Assembly: GCA_964406605.1 (NCBI GenBank)
Contig: CAYOSF010000004.1
Location: 186,001 to 250,000 of the forward strand
Source of the DNA: CAYOSF01 sp964406605
GTDB lineage: Bacteria; Chloroflexota; Dehalococcoidia; DSTF01; RBG-16-68-14
Direction of reading: 5' to 3'
DNA length: 64,000 nt
Part shown: positions 31,857 to 39,055 of the stretch, piece by piece
Numbering within the stretch: position 1 is the stretch's first letter
Layout of the letters: the number at the start of each line of letters is the position of its first letter
Notes under the pieces: model-generated
Seen by the model: the letters and a program-made list of their open reading frames with translations, nothing else
The model's database searches: none
What the model was told of the DNA's origin: nothing
Position numbers and translations under genes: made by a program

Positions 31857-32978
31857 ATGAGCAAGCGGGGTCGGCCGCCGCACCCGGACATTCTCACCCC
31901 CCGCGAGTGGGAGGTGCTGGATCTCGTCCGCGACGGCCTGTCTAACGAGGAGATCGCCGGCCGCCTGGGCATCAGCGTGGACGGCGTGAAGTACCACGTC
32001 TCCGAGATCCTGAGCAAGCTTGGGCTGGAGAACCGGCATGATGCCGCCCGCTGGCAGCCCACAGAGGAGCGGCCGTGGTGGGCCACGGCCGTCGCGCCGC
32101 TGCTCTTACTGCGCCGGATGAGCTTAGGCTGGGTGTCGCCGGCGCTCGCGGGCGGGCTGGCGGTGGTTGTGGCTGCCGGCATCGGGCTGCTGGTATGGGG
32201 GCTCCTGGCGACGAGGGGAGACCGCGATAATGGGACGGAGCTCGTTTGCGTTGACGCCGAGGAGCAGCTCGCCAGAATGGAGGCTGATGGCGTTGATTCT
32301 TCGTGGGGGCTCTTCCAAACGGAGGAACGACGGCAATGCGGCGTTCTCAGCGTCTGCGTTGACGGGGCGGGTGGCATCGAAGTCTCGGAAGACCAAGTCG
32401 AAGCGGTGGAGCGCGTGCTCGACATGGCTCTGGCGGGGGCGACGCACCTTCCCGGTGTGCCCAGTGTAGGGCGACAAGTGGTGAAAGGCTGTCCGCAGGC
32501 TACGGCCCTGACGGGCGAGCCGCTGACAGCGGGCGATCGACACAGCATACTGTCACCCGCGATCCGGCTCCTGCCCGGGGACGCTCCCAGCTCCCACCGG
32601 CTGTTCGTCTACTTCACGGAGCCGGATCTGTACGCCGCAACGTTCGGCGATGACGAGTTCGCATGGGTGGACGCGGAGCTCGAGTGTGAGGGCGATCCCG
32701 ACAACACGCCAGCCCACTTCGAAGACGTGCCCGAGTGCCAGCCCGTCACGCAGGCTCTCTACTTCCCGCCGTGGATTGACCCGGACATGCTGTTGTTTGC
32801 CGTGCGCGGCGTGCTCATGCTGATACCTCCTGAAGAGTTCCCCACTCCGGACTGGCACGCGTGCGAGTTGGGCACCCCGGAGCCCTGGTGCGCGACATAC
32901 GACGCCTGCATGAGCGCTGATCCAGATCCCAGTTGCGACGAGTTCTGGGAGGACATTGGAATGGAGCCGCCGCAGTAG
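31857..32978 (+). CDS. Membrane-anchored LuxR-type regulator, copy 2
   Basis: 373 residues, the same length as copy 1. The DNA-binding domain is nearly identical (changes only begin around the membrane segment), while the outer domain is clearly diverged but keeps its cysteines and the DWHACELGTPEPWC and EFWEDIGMEPPQ ends. The pattern suggests two sensors with the same DNA target and different inputs, or recent gene conversion of the 5' part. Confidence 0.8.
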   Translation: MSKRGRPPHPDILTPREWEVLDLVRDGLSNEEIAGRLGISVDGVKYHVSEILSKLGLENRHDAARWQPTEERPWWATAVAPLLLLRRMSLGWVSPALAGGLAVVVAAGIGLLVWGLLATRGDRDNGTELVCVDAEEQLARMEADGVDSSWGLFQTEERRQCGVLSVCVDGAGGIEVSEDQVEAVERVLDMALAGATHLPGVPSVGRQVVKGCPQATALTGEPLTAGDRHSILSPAIRLLPGDAPSSHRLFVYFTEPDLYAATFGDDEFAWVDAELECEGDPDNTPAHFEDVPECQPVTQALYFPPWIDPDMLLFAVRGVLMLIPPEEFPTPDWHACELGTPEPWCATYDACMSADPDPSCDEFWEDIGMEPPQ

Positions 32979-32996
32979 GTTCGGCGGGCGGGTGCT

Positions 32997-33806
32997 CTAC
33001 GCTCTACGCGTGAGACGGGCGAACATCTCGTCCGCGCTGGCCGCGAGCAGGCGGCTGTGCTCCTCGTGGGTGAGCGCCGTGTCGATGGGGGTGATGGAGA
33101 CGTAGCCGTCCAGGACGGCGCGGATGTCCGTGCCGGGATGGGCGTGGCGGGTGTCGGGAACGATCTCGCGGTCGAGCCGCTCGTGGACGCCGTCGCCCTG
33201 TTCCGACAGGTGCATGTAGCCGCCCGGCGCTACCCGGGTGATGGCGACTCCCTCGACCTCGCTCACCGGCCGCGCCGGCGCGTTCACGTTGAGCAGGGCG
33301 CCTTCCGGCACCGTGCCCGCCTCGATGCCGGCCGCGAGCAAGCGCATCACCGCCTGCGCCGTCTCCCAATGCAGGTCGACCTGCCCGTCCTCCGCCGATT
33401 CCGCGTCCTGGGAGACGGCGATCGAGGTGACGCCGCGGAAGGCGCCCATGAGCGCCGCGCCGCAGGTGCCGGACAGATAGAAATCGACGCCGAGGTTCGG
33501 TCCGGCGTTGATGCCGGAGGCCACGACGCTGATCCGGCCTTCCTTCAGCCTCCTGAGGCCCACCAGAACGCAGTCGGCCGGCGTACCGCTTACCATGTAG
33601 GCCTTCACGCCCGGGACCCGCCCGGGCGTCTGCTGCACCTGCAGGTCGCTCCGGTAGGTGACCATGGTGCCGGAGCCGGAGGCCTCGGTGGCGGGGGCGA
33701 CGACCATCACCTGCCCGATCTCCGCCATCACCTCGGCCAACTTCCAGAGGCCGGGCGACTCGATGCCGTCGTCGTTGGTGACCAGGATGCGTCTGGGTTC
33801 GCTCAT
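32997..33806 (-). CDS. surE: 5'-nucleotidase SurE
   Basis: 269 residues. LVTNDDGIESPGLWKL carries the metal-binding DD pair, followed by VVAPATEASGSG, VSGTPADCVLVGL and SGINAGPNLGVDFYLSGTCG, all SurE hallmarks. It removes phosphate from nucleoside monophosphates using a divalent metal. It is last in the panD-panB-panC-surE operon and overlaps panC by 4 bases. Its 3' end is copied twice downstream. Confidence 0.95.
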   Translation of the reverse strand: MSEPRRILVTNDDGIESPGLWKLAEVMAEIGQVMVVAPATEASGSGTMVTYRSDLQVQQTPGRVPGVKAYMVSGTPADCVLVGLRRLKEGRISVVASGINAGPNLGVDFYLSGTCGAALMGAFRGVTSIAVSQDAESAEDGQVDLHWETAQAVMRLLAAGIEAGTVPEGALLNVNAPARPVSEVEGVAITRVAPGGYMHLSEQGDGVHERLDREIVPDTRHAHPGTDIRAVLDGYVSITPIDTALTHEEHSRLLAASADEMFARLTRRA

Positions 33807-34642
33807 GCAGGCCCGAGGATCACGTTGTCGATCAGGCGTACCGCGCCGAAGCGCACCGCCAAGGAGGCGAGAGCCGCGCCTTCTACCCGGCGCAGCTCTT
33901 GCAGCGTCTCGGTGTCGGCCACGCTCACATAGTCTACCCGCGCCCGCGGCTCCTGGGCAATCAACTCGCGCATGGCGTCCCGGAGCCGCTCGCCGTCGCG
34001 TTCGCCGCCGGCGAAAAGCTCCCCGGCCCGCCCCAGCGCCCGGGAGAGGACGAGCGCCGCTTCCCGCTGCTCCGGCGAGAGATAGGCGTTGCGGCTGCTC
34101 ATGGCCAGGCCGTCGGGCTCGCGGACCGTAGGCATGGGCACGATCTCGACGTCCAGGCGCAAGTCGCGCACCAGCCTGCGGACCACCGCCAACTGCTGGG
34201 CGTCCTTGCGGCCGAAGTAGGCGCGGTGCGGCTGGATCACATTCAGGAGCTTGGTGACGATCGTCGTCACGCCACGGAAGTGGCCGGGACGGTGGACCCC
34301 CTCTAGCACCTCGGTGAGGCCCTCCACTGTGACGAACGTAGAAGCGCCCTCGGGGTACATCTCCTCTACCGACGGGATGAACACGACGTCGACGCCCTCT
34401 TCCTGGAACAGCGCCAGGTCGCGCTCCTCGTCCCGAGGGTAGCGGTCGAAGTCCTCGCCCGGGCCGAACTGGGTAGGGTTGACGAAGATACTGGCGATGA
34501 TGTGATCGTCGCTCGCGCGGGAAGCCCGCACCAGCGAGAGGTGGCCTTCATGCAGGTAGCCCATCGTGGGCACAAGGCCGACGCGACCCCCCATAGCGCG
34601 TCGGAGGGCGCGCATCTCGTCAATGGTGGCCGCGACCTGCAT
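33803..34642 (-). CDS. panC: Pantothenate synthetase
   Basis: 279 residues. VPTMGYLHEGHLSLVRAS holds the HxGH ATP motif (here HEGH); SIFVNPTQFGPGEDFDRYPR, YFGRKDAQQLAVVRRL and MSSRNAYLSPEQR (KMSKS-equivalent) follow. It joins pantoate and beta-alanine using ATP. Six bases downstream of panB. Confidence 0.97.
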   Translation of the reverse strand: MQVAATIDEMRALRRAMGGRVGLVPTMGYLHEGHLSLVRASRASDDHIIASIFVNPTQFGPGEDFDRYPRDEERDLALFQEEGVDVVFIPSVEEMYPEGASTFVTVEGLTEVLEGVHRPGHFRGVTTIVTKLLNVIQPHRAYFGRKDAQQLAVVRRLVRDLRLDVEIVPMPTVREPDGLAMSSRNAYLSPEQREAALVLSRALGRAGELFAGGERDGERLRDAMRELIAQEPRARVDYVSVADTETLQELRRVEGAALASLAVRFGAVRLIDNVILGPA

Positions 34643-34648
34643 CCTGTC

Positions 34649-35566
34649 CTAGCGAGAAGGCACAGCGGGGAAGGAGATGTGCGTCGGCTGGTGCGGCTTG
34701 GACGGCGGCCGGTCGCCGTCGTCCGTGGTCACCAGCTCGGCCAGCGCCTTCTCGTCCATGGTGAAACTGTGTTCCTCTGTCGGGAACCGGCCCTCCTGCA
34801 CGTCGGAGACGTAGGCGGCAACGGCGCCGCGGATAGCTTCCCCAAGTTGGGCGTACTGCTTGGCGTGCTTGGGCACGAAGCCGTCGAACAGACCCAGGAG
34901 GTCGTGGAAGACCTGTACCTGCCCGTCGCAGCCGGGGCCGGCGCCGATGCCGATGGTGGGCACGCGCAGCCGCTGGCTGATGAGACGGGACAGCGGCGAA
35001 GGCACCAGCTCCAGCACGATGCTGAACGCCCCCGCCTGCTCCAGCGCAAGGGCGTCGTTCATGAGGCGGATGGCGCTCTGCGGGGTCTTGCCCTGCACCT
35101 TGTAGCCGCCGAACTGGTGGAGCGACTGCGGAGTGAGGCCGATGTGGCCCATCACGGGGATGCCGGCGTCCACCAAGCGGCGGACCGTCTCGGCCATACC
35201 CGCGCCGCCCTCCAGCTTGACCGCTTGGGCGCCCGCCTCCTGGAGGAAGCGGCCGGCATTGCGCAGCGCCTCCTCGGGTCCCGCCTGGTAGCTCATGAAG
35301 GGCATGTCGCCGACGACCAGGGCGCGTTCGGTGCCCCGCACCACCGCCTTCACGTGATGGAGCATGTCGTCCATCGTGACCGGCAGGGTGGTGTCGTAGC
35401 CGAGCACGACCATGCCCAGCGTGTCGCCCACCAGGATGAAGGAGACGCCTGCCTCCTCGACCAGGCGCGCGGACGGGTAGTCGTACGCCGTGATCATCAC
35501 GATCGGCTCGCCGCGGCGCTTCATCGCCTTGATCTCGCTTGTCGTCGTACGTAATGGCTTGGCCAT
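34649..35566 (-). CDS. panB: 3-methyl-2-oxobutanoate hydroxymethyltransferase
   Basis: 305 residues from the ATG at 35566 (GGAGG eight bases upstream); GTG 35575 is an alternative. Signatures: MITAYDYPSARLVEEAGVSF, LVGDTLGMVVLGYDTTLPVT, VVGDMPFMSY, VMGHIGLTPQSLHQFGGYKV. It makes ketopantoate from 2-oxoisovalerate and methylene-THF. Confidence 0.97.
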   Translation of the reverse strand: MAKPLRTTTSEIKAMKRRGEPIVMITAYDYPSARLVEEAGVSFILVGDTLGMVVLGYDTTLPVTMDDMLHHVKAVVRGTERALVVGDMPFMSYQAGPEEALRNAGRFLQEAGAQAVKLEGGAGMAETVRRLVDAGIPVMGHIGLTPQSLHQFGGYKVQGKTPQSAIRLMNDALALEQAGAFSIVLELVPSPLSRLISQRLRVPTIGIGAGPGCDGQVQVFHDLLGLFDGFVPKHAKQYAQLGEAIRGAVAAYVSDVQEGRFPTEEHSFTMDEKALAELVTTDDGDRPPSKPHQPTHISFPAVPSR

Positions 35567-35593
35567 GACTGGCACCTCCGACTGGGACGCTCC

Positions 35594-35974
35594 TTAGGCG
35601 GTCACCGCCTCCATTCCCGCCGTGACGGCGCGGTCGATCCGGACGATGCGGTTCTCCTCGTCGACGTGGATGACGCGCGGCTCCAGGCGGCGCGCCTCCT
35701 CCTCAGACACGGTGACGTAGCTGAGGATGAGGATGGTGTCGCCCTTGTGGATGAGACGGGCGGCCGCTCCGTTGACGACCACCTCGCCCGCTCCGCGCTC
35801 CCCCTCGATGGTGTAGGTCTCCAAGCGCGCGCCGGTGTCCACGTCCAGCAGGTGGACCTGCTCGTGAGGCAGAAGGTCGGCCGCCTCCATCAGGATCGGG
35901 TCCAGCGTGACGCTGCCCACGTAGTTGAGGTCGGCCTCCGTGACCCGGGCCCGGTGTATCTTGCTCTTTAGCAT
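35594..35974 (-). CDS. panD: Aspartate 1-decarboxylase
   Basis: 126 residues from MLKSKIHRARVTEADLNYVG. The Gly-Ser self-cleavage site that makes the pyruvoyl group is in NYVGSVTLD; AARLIHKGDTILILSYV is also typical. It produces beta-alanine. First gene of the operon; ATG 35983 is a possible alternative. Confidence 0.96.
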   Translation of the reverse strand: MLKSKIHRARVTEADLNYVGSVTLDPILMEAADLLPHEQVHLLDVDTGARLETYTIEGERGAGEVVVNGAAARLIHKGDTILILSYVTVSEEEARRLEPRVIHVDEENRIVRIDRAVTAGMEAVTA

Positions 35975-36143
35975 CGTCCTCATCGATCTATTCCCCGCAT
36001 GAAAAAACCCTTTCGATCCGCTCCAGCGGCCGAAAGGGCGCAGCATTACGCTCTCGATATGCGCAGTCTCGGTCCGGCTGGATCCAAGCAGCGATATGGT
36101 CTGCTCTGTCGTGACCTGCTCGACGCCTCCATGGGTCGCCGGC
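35975..36143 (-). promoter_or_regulatory. panD leader with intrinsic terminator (attenuator / riboswitch candidate)
   Basis: About 165 bases of leader precede panD. It contains several small stems, such as AGCAG/CTGCT around ACCATATCG. It ends in a strong terminator at 36038-36002: stem CCCTTTCG/CGAAAGGG with an inner CCGC/GCGG stem, then six T. A terminator between promoter and first gene implies regulated read-through. The 'pan' RNA motif is a published candidate riboswitch found before pan genes in Chloroflexi; I cannot confirm a match. Confidence 0.6.
36002..36038 (-). terminator. Rho-independent terminator in the panD leader
   Basis: Eight-pair outer stem, four-pair inner stem with UGGA loop, and a U6 tract, 28 bases before the panD ATG. 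Confidence 0.8.
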
Positions 36144-36149
36144 AGCGTA

Positions 36150-36177
36150 AGTATAGCAGAGCGCGGAGAATTGTCAA
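36150..36177 (-). promoter_or_regulatory. Near-consensus promoter of the pantothenate operon
   Basis: TTGACA (36177-36172), 16 bases, TATACT (36155-36150) on the minus strand. One of the best sigma70 promoters in the window. Confidence 0.8.
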
Positions 36178-36213
36178 GCGGCGCGCGGGGTGGGGCGGTA
36201 GGTCAGTTTGCCG

Positions 36214-36981
36214 TCAACGTCGTGAGGCGCACGGGGGACAAGTGCAGCCTCGTGCGAATTCTGGAGACACGTGGGTCAGGCCGTGCATGACGCCGCCGTC
36301 CGCGTCGAACATTTGCCACAGCTTGTCGATCCACTTGTTGTCTGGCTGCGCTGCCCCATAGGCTTTCCAAAGTGCCCAAGCGACGAAGTCAGCCGCTTGA
36401 ATTAGTCGGCTCGCCCTGGAATCGGCAAACAGCGGCACGTCTGCGAGATGATTGAGTGTGCCCAGGCGGCCCGCGATGTGCCGCCAAGTATCTGCTGCCC
36501 GTTGGACATCCCTCTCGATGTAGTGCTTGTCGTGAATCGCGAGTCCCACATGGCGGAGCGTTTCGCTGCTCCTGCGGCGAAGCATCTCGTCAAACTTGTG
36601 GAGGACTTCTTCGTAGCCGCGTGCAACCCTGTCTCGCGTCCTCCGGTCCACAACAGCACCAAACAGGGTAACTGGTAGCTGTACGTCGATAGGCTCGTAC
36701 CCGGCTATGCTCTCGTAGATGCTGTGAAGAACACGAATGCGAACATTGAGCGGTACCGCTGCCCACGGGCTGGGTCGCCGCGGTCTCGTCGGGTGTTTGA
36801 TCTCCGCAGCGTGAAGCTCGAATGCATTTGGGTCGAATCCTTGTGGGAGCTGGTGCTGCAGAGTATCCATGAGCCGATTCTGGAGGTGCCAGGCATCACT
36901 CTCCGGCACAGCCAGTCCGGCAAGAATGAAGCACGGGCTACCCCCGTGCGTTCCCGACTCGTCAAGGTAGAGCAGATACAT
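36214..36981 (-). CDS. DUF3800 domain protein
   Basis: 255 residues from MYLLYLDESGTHGGSPCFIL. The LDESG start, HAAEI motif, VALAIHDKHY-like segment (here HVGLAIHDKHYIERDVQ) and the late ASRLIQAADFVAWALWKAY are DUF3800 features; the conserved acids suggest an RNase H-like metal site. Such genes are often found in mobile or defence regions. Function unproven. Confidence 0.85.
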   Translation of the reverse strand: MYLLYLDESGTHGGSPCFILAGLAVPESDAWHLQNRLMDTLQHQLPQGFDPNAFELHAAEIKHPTRPRRPSPWAAVPLNVRIRVLHSIYESIAGYEPIDVQLPVTLFGAVVDRRTRDRVARGYEEVLHKFDEMLRRRSSETLRHVGLAIHDKHYIERDVQRAADTWRHIAGRLGTLNHLADVPLFADSRASRLIQAADFVAWALWKAYGAAQPDNKWIDKLWQMFDADGGVMHGLTHVSPEFARGCTCPPCASRR

Positions 36982-37118
36982 ACAACACCCCCTGTGGAAA
37001 GGGGGTGGGCAGCCAGGCCTCAGAGCCGTAAGGACCGCAACGCAGTCTCCGGCCTCCAGAGGGCGGCACCGCAACGCAGTCCTCCTGGCCGCTCAATAAT
37101 AATATCGGATACCTTCGC

Positions 37119-37130
37119 CTATTGCAATAG
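37119..37130. promoter_or_regulatory. Palindrome CTATTGCAATAG
   Basis: A perfect 12-base palindrome in an AT-rich spot between the divergent DUF3800 gene and the small relic at 37158; possible operator. Confidence 0.35.
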
Positions 37131-37157
37131 TCGCTCATCGCCGTGGTGTACTAAGCC

Positions 37158-37238
37158 ATGCCTAAGCGTTCAAGGAAACCGACAGACCCAAACGAACTGG
37201 CAGCCGGCATTGTAGCAGAGTCGCCACTCGCACGGCGA
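37158..37238 (+). pseudogene. N-terminal fragment of a small conserved basic protein
   Basis: MPKRSRKPTDPNELAAGIVA then ESPLARR. It looks like the beginning of short MPKR..PxDxNxLAxxIV proteins common near toxin or mobile genes, but is cut off after about 27 codons. Confidence 0.35.
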
Positions 37239-37293
37239 ACGTCAGCGATAGCGTGTCCTGCATATTGGCTTTCGTGTGCATCGGATCAAAGGG

Positions 37294-37324
37294 TAGTGCA
37301 ATTCGGGGGGTTCGGTGCTACACT
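37294..37324 (+). promoter_or_regulatory. Promoter with TAGTGCAATTCGG box, copy 3
   Basis: TAGTGCAATTCGG, 12 bases, TACACT. Same box and spacing as before the two LuxR-type genes, but the flanking sequence is unrelated. Confidence 0.5.
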
Positions 37325-37393
37325 GGTCTCGCCATCGGCAGTCACTGTGGCCGCTTCCGGATGTAGCGCACCTGGCGAAAGGAGGGCAGAGCG

Positions 37394-38386
37394 ATGGCCC
37401 GTCCAGCGATACTCTTGGTGTTTGCGGCGCTTGCCTTGCTTCCCGGCGTCATCGGGGCGCAGACGCCGGAACCGGAAGCGCCCACCCCTGGGCCGAACGA
37501 GGTGGTGTACACGGGCGTTGTGCCGGCCCCGGCGGGCACCGAAGTCACGGCTCAGTTCGTGATTCCGCCGTCGTGGGACTTCGTTGTCTGCGCGACAATG
37601 ACAACGACGGCCATCGAGGGCGAAGACAGCGGAAGATCCGCGTTCGCCCTCGTGGTGGACGCGGAGTGCGTCCTGGGCTCGCCGGTGGAGCCCAAGTTCT
37701 GTTGGGGCGACGATCATTGCTATCTTCCCCTTCGCCTGCGGCCGGTGGGCTGGCCGCTGCGAGAAGACGAGCTGGTCCGTCAGGTGTCCCTGGGGGTGAT
37801 ACCTAGCTGGCCGGGCGGCCCCAACGATGTGGTCTACCTGGGGGAGGTGCCGGCCCCTCCGGGCACCGAAGTCGCAGCTCACTTCCTTCACTCCTCAACG
37901 GCGCGGGATGTGGTTTGCGGTACGGCCACAACAACTGCCGTTCCTGACGGCGACCCCGACAGATCCGAGTTCATCTTGCTGCTGGACTACGACTGCATGT
38001 ACGCCACGTCATTCGGTCCGGGGATCTGCTGGGGCCCCTGGGGCGAGGGTCCCTGCTACCCCTACATGATGCCGGGCAACGCGCCCGGCCCGGGTCCCGG
38101 CGAGATGGCTGACTCGGGGCTGCTCCCACTTCCGGAGCGGAACGAAGACACAGGACCACCACCACTACCCCACGGTGACCGCGGACCCGACATAGAGCCG
38201 CCTCCGACAGGGACCGGGCTGCTTCACGCCGGCAGCGGACCTGACGTACTACTGCCCGATACAGGTAGTAGACGGTCTCCGGACCACGGGCATTGGGCCA
38301 TTTGGCTGGCGTGGGCGACCGCCGGCCTGCTGGGGGCCGGGTTTGCGTTCGCCGCTCTTGGTGTGGTGGTTCGGAGAAGACCCTAG
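37394..38386 (+). CDS. LPXTG-type cell-surface protein with two internal repeats
   Basis: 330 residues after AAAGGAGGGCAGAGCG. Signal peptide (ARPAILLVFAALALLPGVIG), then two copies of a ~110-residue unit starting PNEVVYTGVVPAPAGTEVTA and PNDVVYLGEVPAPPGTEVAA, each with several cysteines. A Pro/Gly-rich stalk leads to LLPDTGSRRSP, a hydrophobic segment (WLAWATAGLLGAGFAFAALG) and RRRP, a complete sortase sorting signal. Probably wall- or surface-anchored; function unknown. Confidence 0.75.
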   Translation: MARPAILLVFAALALLPGVIGAQTPEPEAPTPGPNEVVYTGVVPAPAGTEVTAQFVIPPSWDFVVCATMTTTAIEGEDSGRSAFALVVDAECVLGSPVEPKFCWGDDHCYLPLRLRPVGWPLREDELVRQVSLGVIPSWPGGPNDVVYLGEVPAPPGTEVAAHFLHSSTARDVVCGTATTTAVPDGDPDRSEFILLLDYDCMYATSFGPGICWGPWGEGPCYPYMMPGNAPGPGPGEMADSGLLPLPERNEDTGPPPLPHGDRGPDIEPPPTGTGLLHAGSGPDVLLPDTGSRRSPDHGHWAIWLAWATAGLLGAGFAFAALGVVVRRRP

Positions 38387-38590
38387 GGCACGGACCATCG
38401 CGCAAAACGAATGCGCCGGTGGCTCCCACTTTGGTGCCGCTGCGCTACCTTCGTTTCCGACCGTCAGTAGGGCGGAAATCCATCCCGCGATCGGTTACAC
38501 AGCGCGCGGAAAGGTGTAAGCTAAGCGCGACGGCCGGGAACGGCCGAAGCTCGCCCAGCGACTCGTCGCTGAAGCTAGAGAAAGCTTGCG

Positions 38591-39043
38591 ATGTCCAGGG
38601 TCTGGCTGATCGGAGTGGCGGCCTTCGTTTCGGCGCTCGTGGTCGCCGGGCTGGTGGTCGCCCTGGTCACGACCCGTGGCGGGGTCGATCTGCTGCCCGC
38701 CGACTCGCCCGAAGGAGCCGTTCAGCGCTATCTCCTCGCCCTGGAAGACGAGGACTACGCCGAGGCATACGACTACGTCGCCGATTCATCGAAGACCGGC
38801 TGCACGTTCGAGGAGTTCGTGCGCGATGCCTCATACCGGGAAGTGCGCGGCTCCCGCATGACGCTGGAAGACACGAAGAGGTTCGATGACACGGCAATCG
38901 TCACGGCCAGCGTGACCGTCTTCGAACCCGACCTGCCCTTCGGGACGTCGGAGTACACGTACGACCGAACGTACCAACTGGAACTGGAGGATGGGCATTG
39001 GCGCCTGACCTGGCCCGAGCACTGGTGCCCGTCGCTGTACTAG
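38591..39043 (+). CDS. Membrane-anchored NTF2-like small protein
   Basis: 150 residues. One N-terminal membrane segment (LIGVAAFVSALVVAGLVVAL) and an outer domain starting SPEGAVQRYLLALEDEDYAE, with YDYVADSSK and the closing strand LEDGHWRLTWPEHW. This fits DUF4878/NTF2-like folds. Function unknown. Probably one unit with the next gene, 12 bases away. Confidence 0.7.
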   Translation: MSRVWLIGVAAFVSALVVAGLVVALVTTRGGVDLLPADSPEGAVQRYLLALEDEDYAEAYDYVADSSKTGCTFEEFVRDASYREVRGSRMTLEDTKRFDDTAIVTASVTVFEPDLPFGTSEYTYDRTYQLELEDGHWRLTWPEHWCPSLY

Positions 39044-39055
39044 GGAGGTAGCTCG

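Larger units (their letters stand above)
30474..32993. repeat. Two tandem 1260-base units, each starting with a surE tail copy
   Basis: The last ~45 bases of surE occur at 30474, 31734 and, as the genuine surE end, 32994, spaced exactly 1260 bases. Each unit holds one LuxR-type gene. The first ~290 bases of the two genes and leaders are almost identical; the rest has diverged. Confidence 0.85.

Noticed and set aside
36001..36170. tRNA gene in the panD leader
   Set aside because: No acceptor stem, T-loop or anticodon arm could be drawn; the segment is better explained as leader and terminator.
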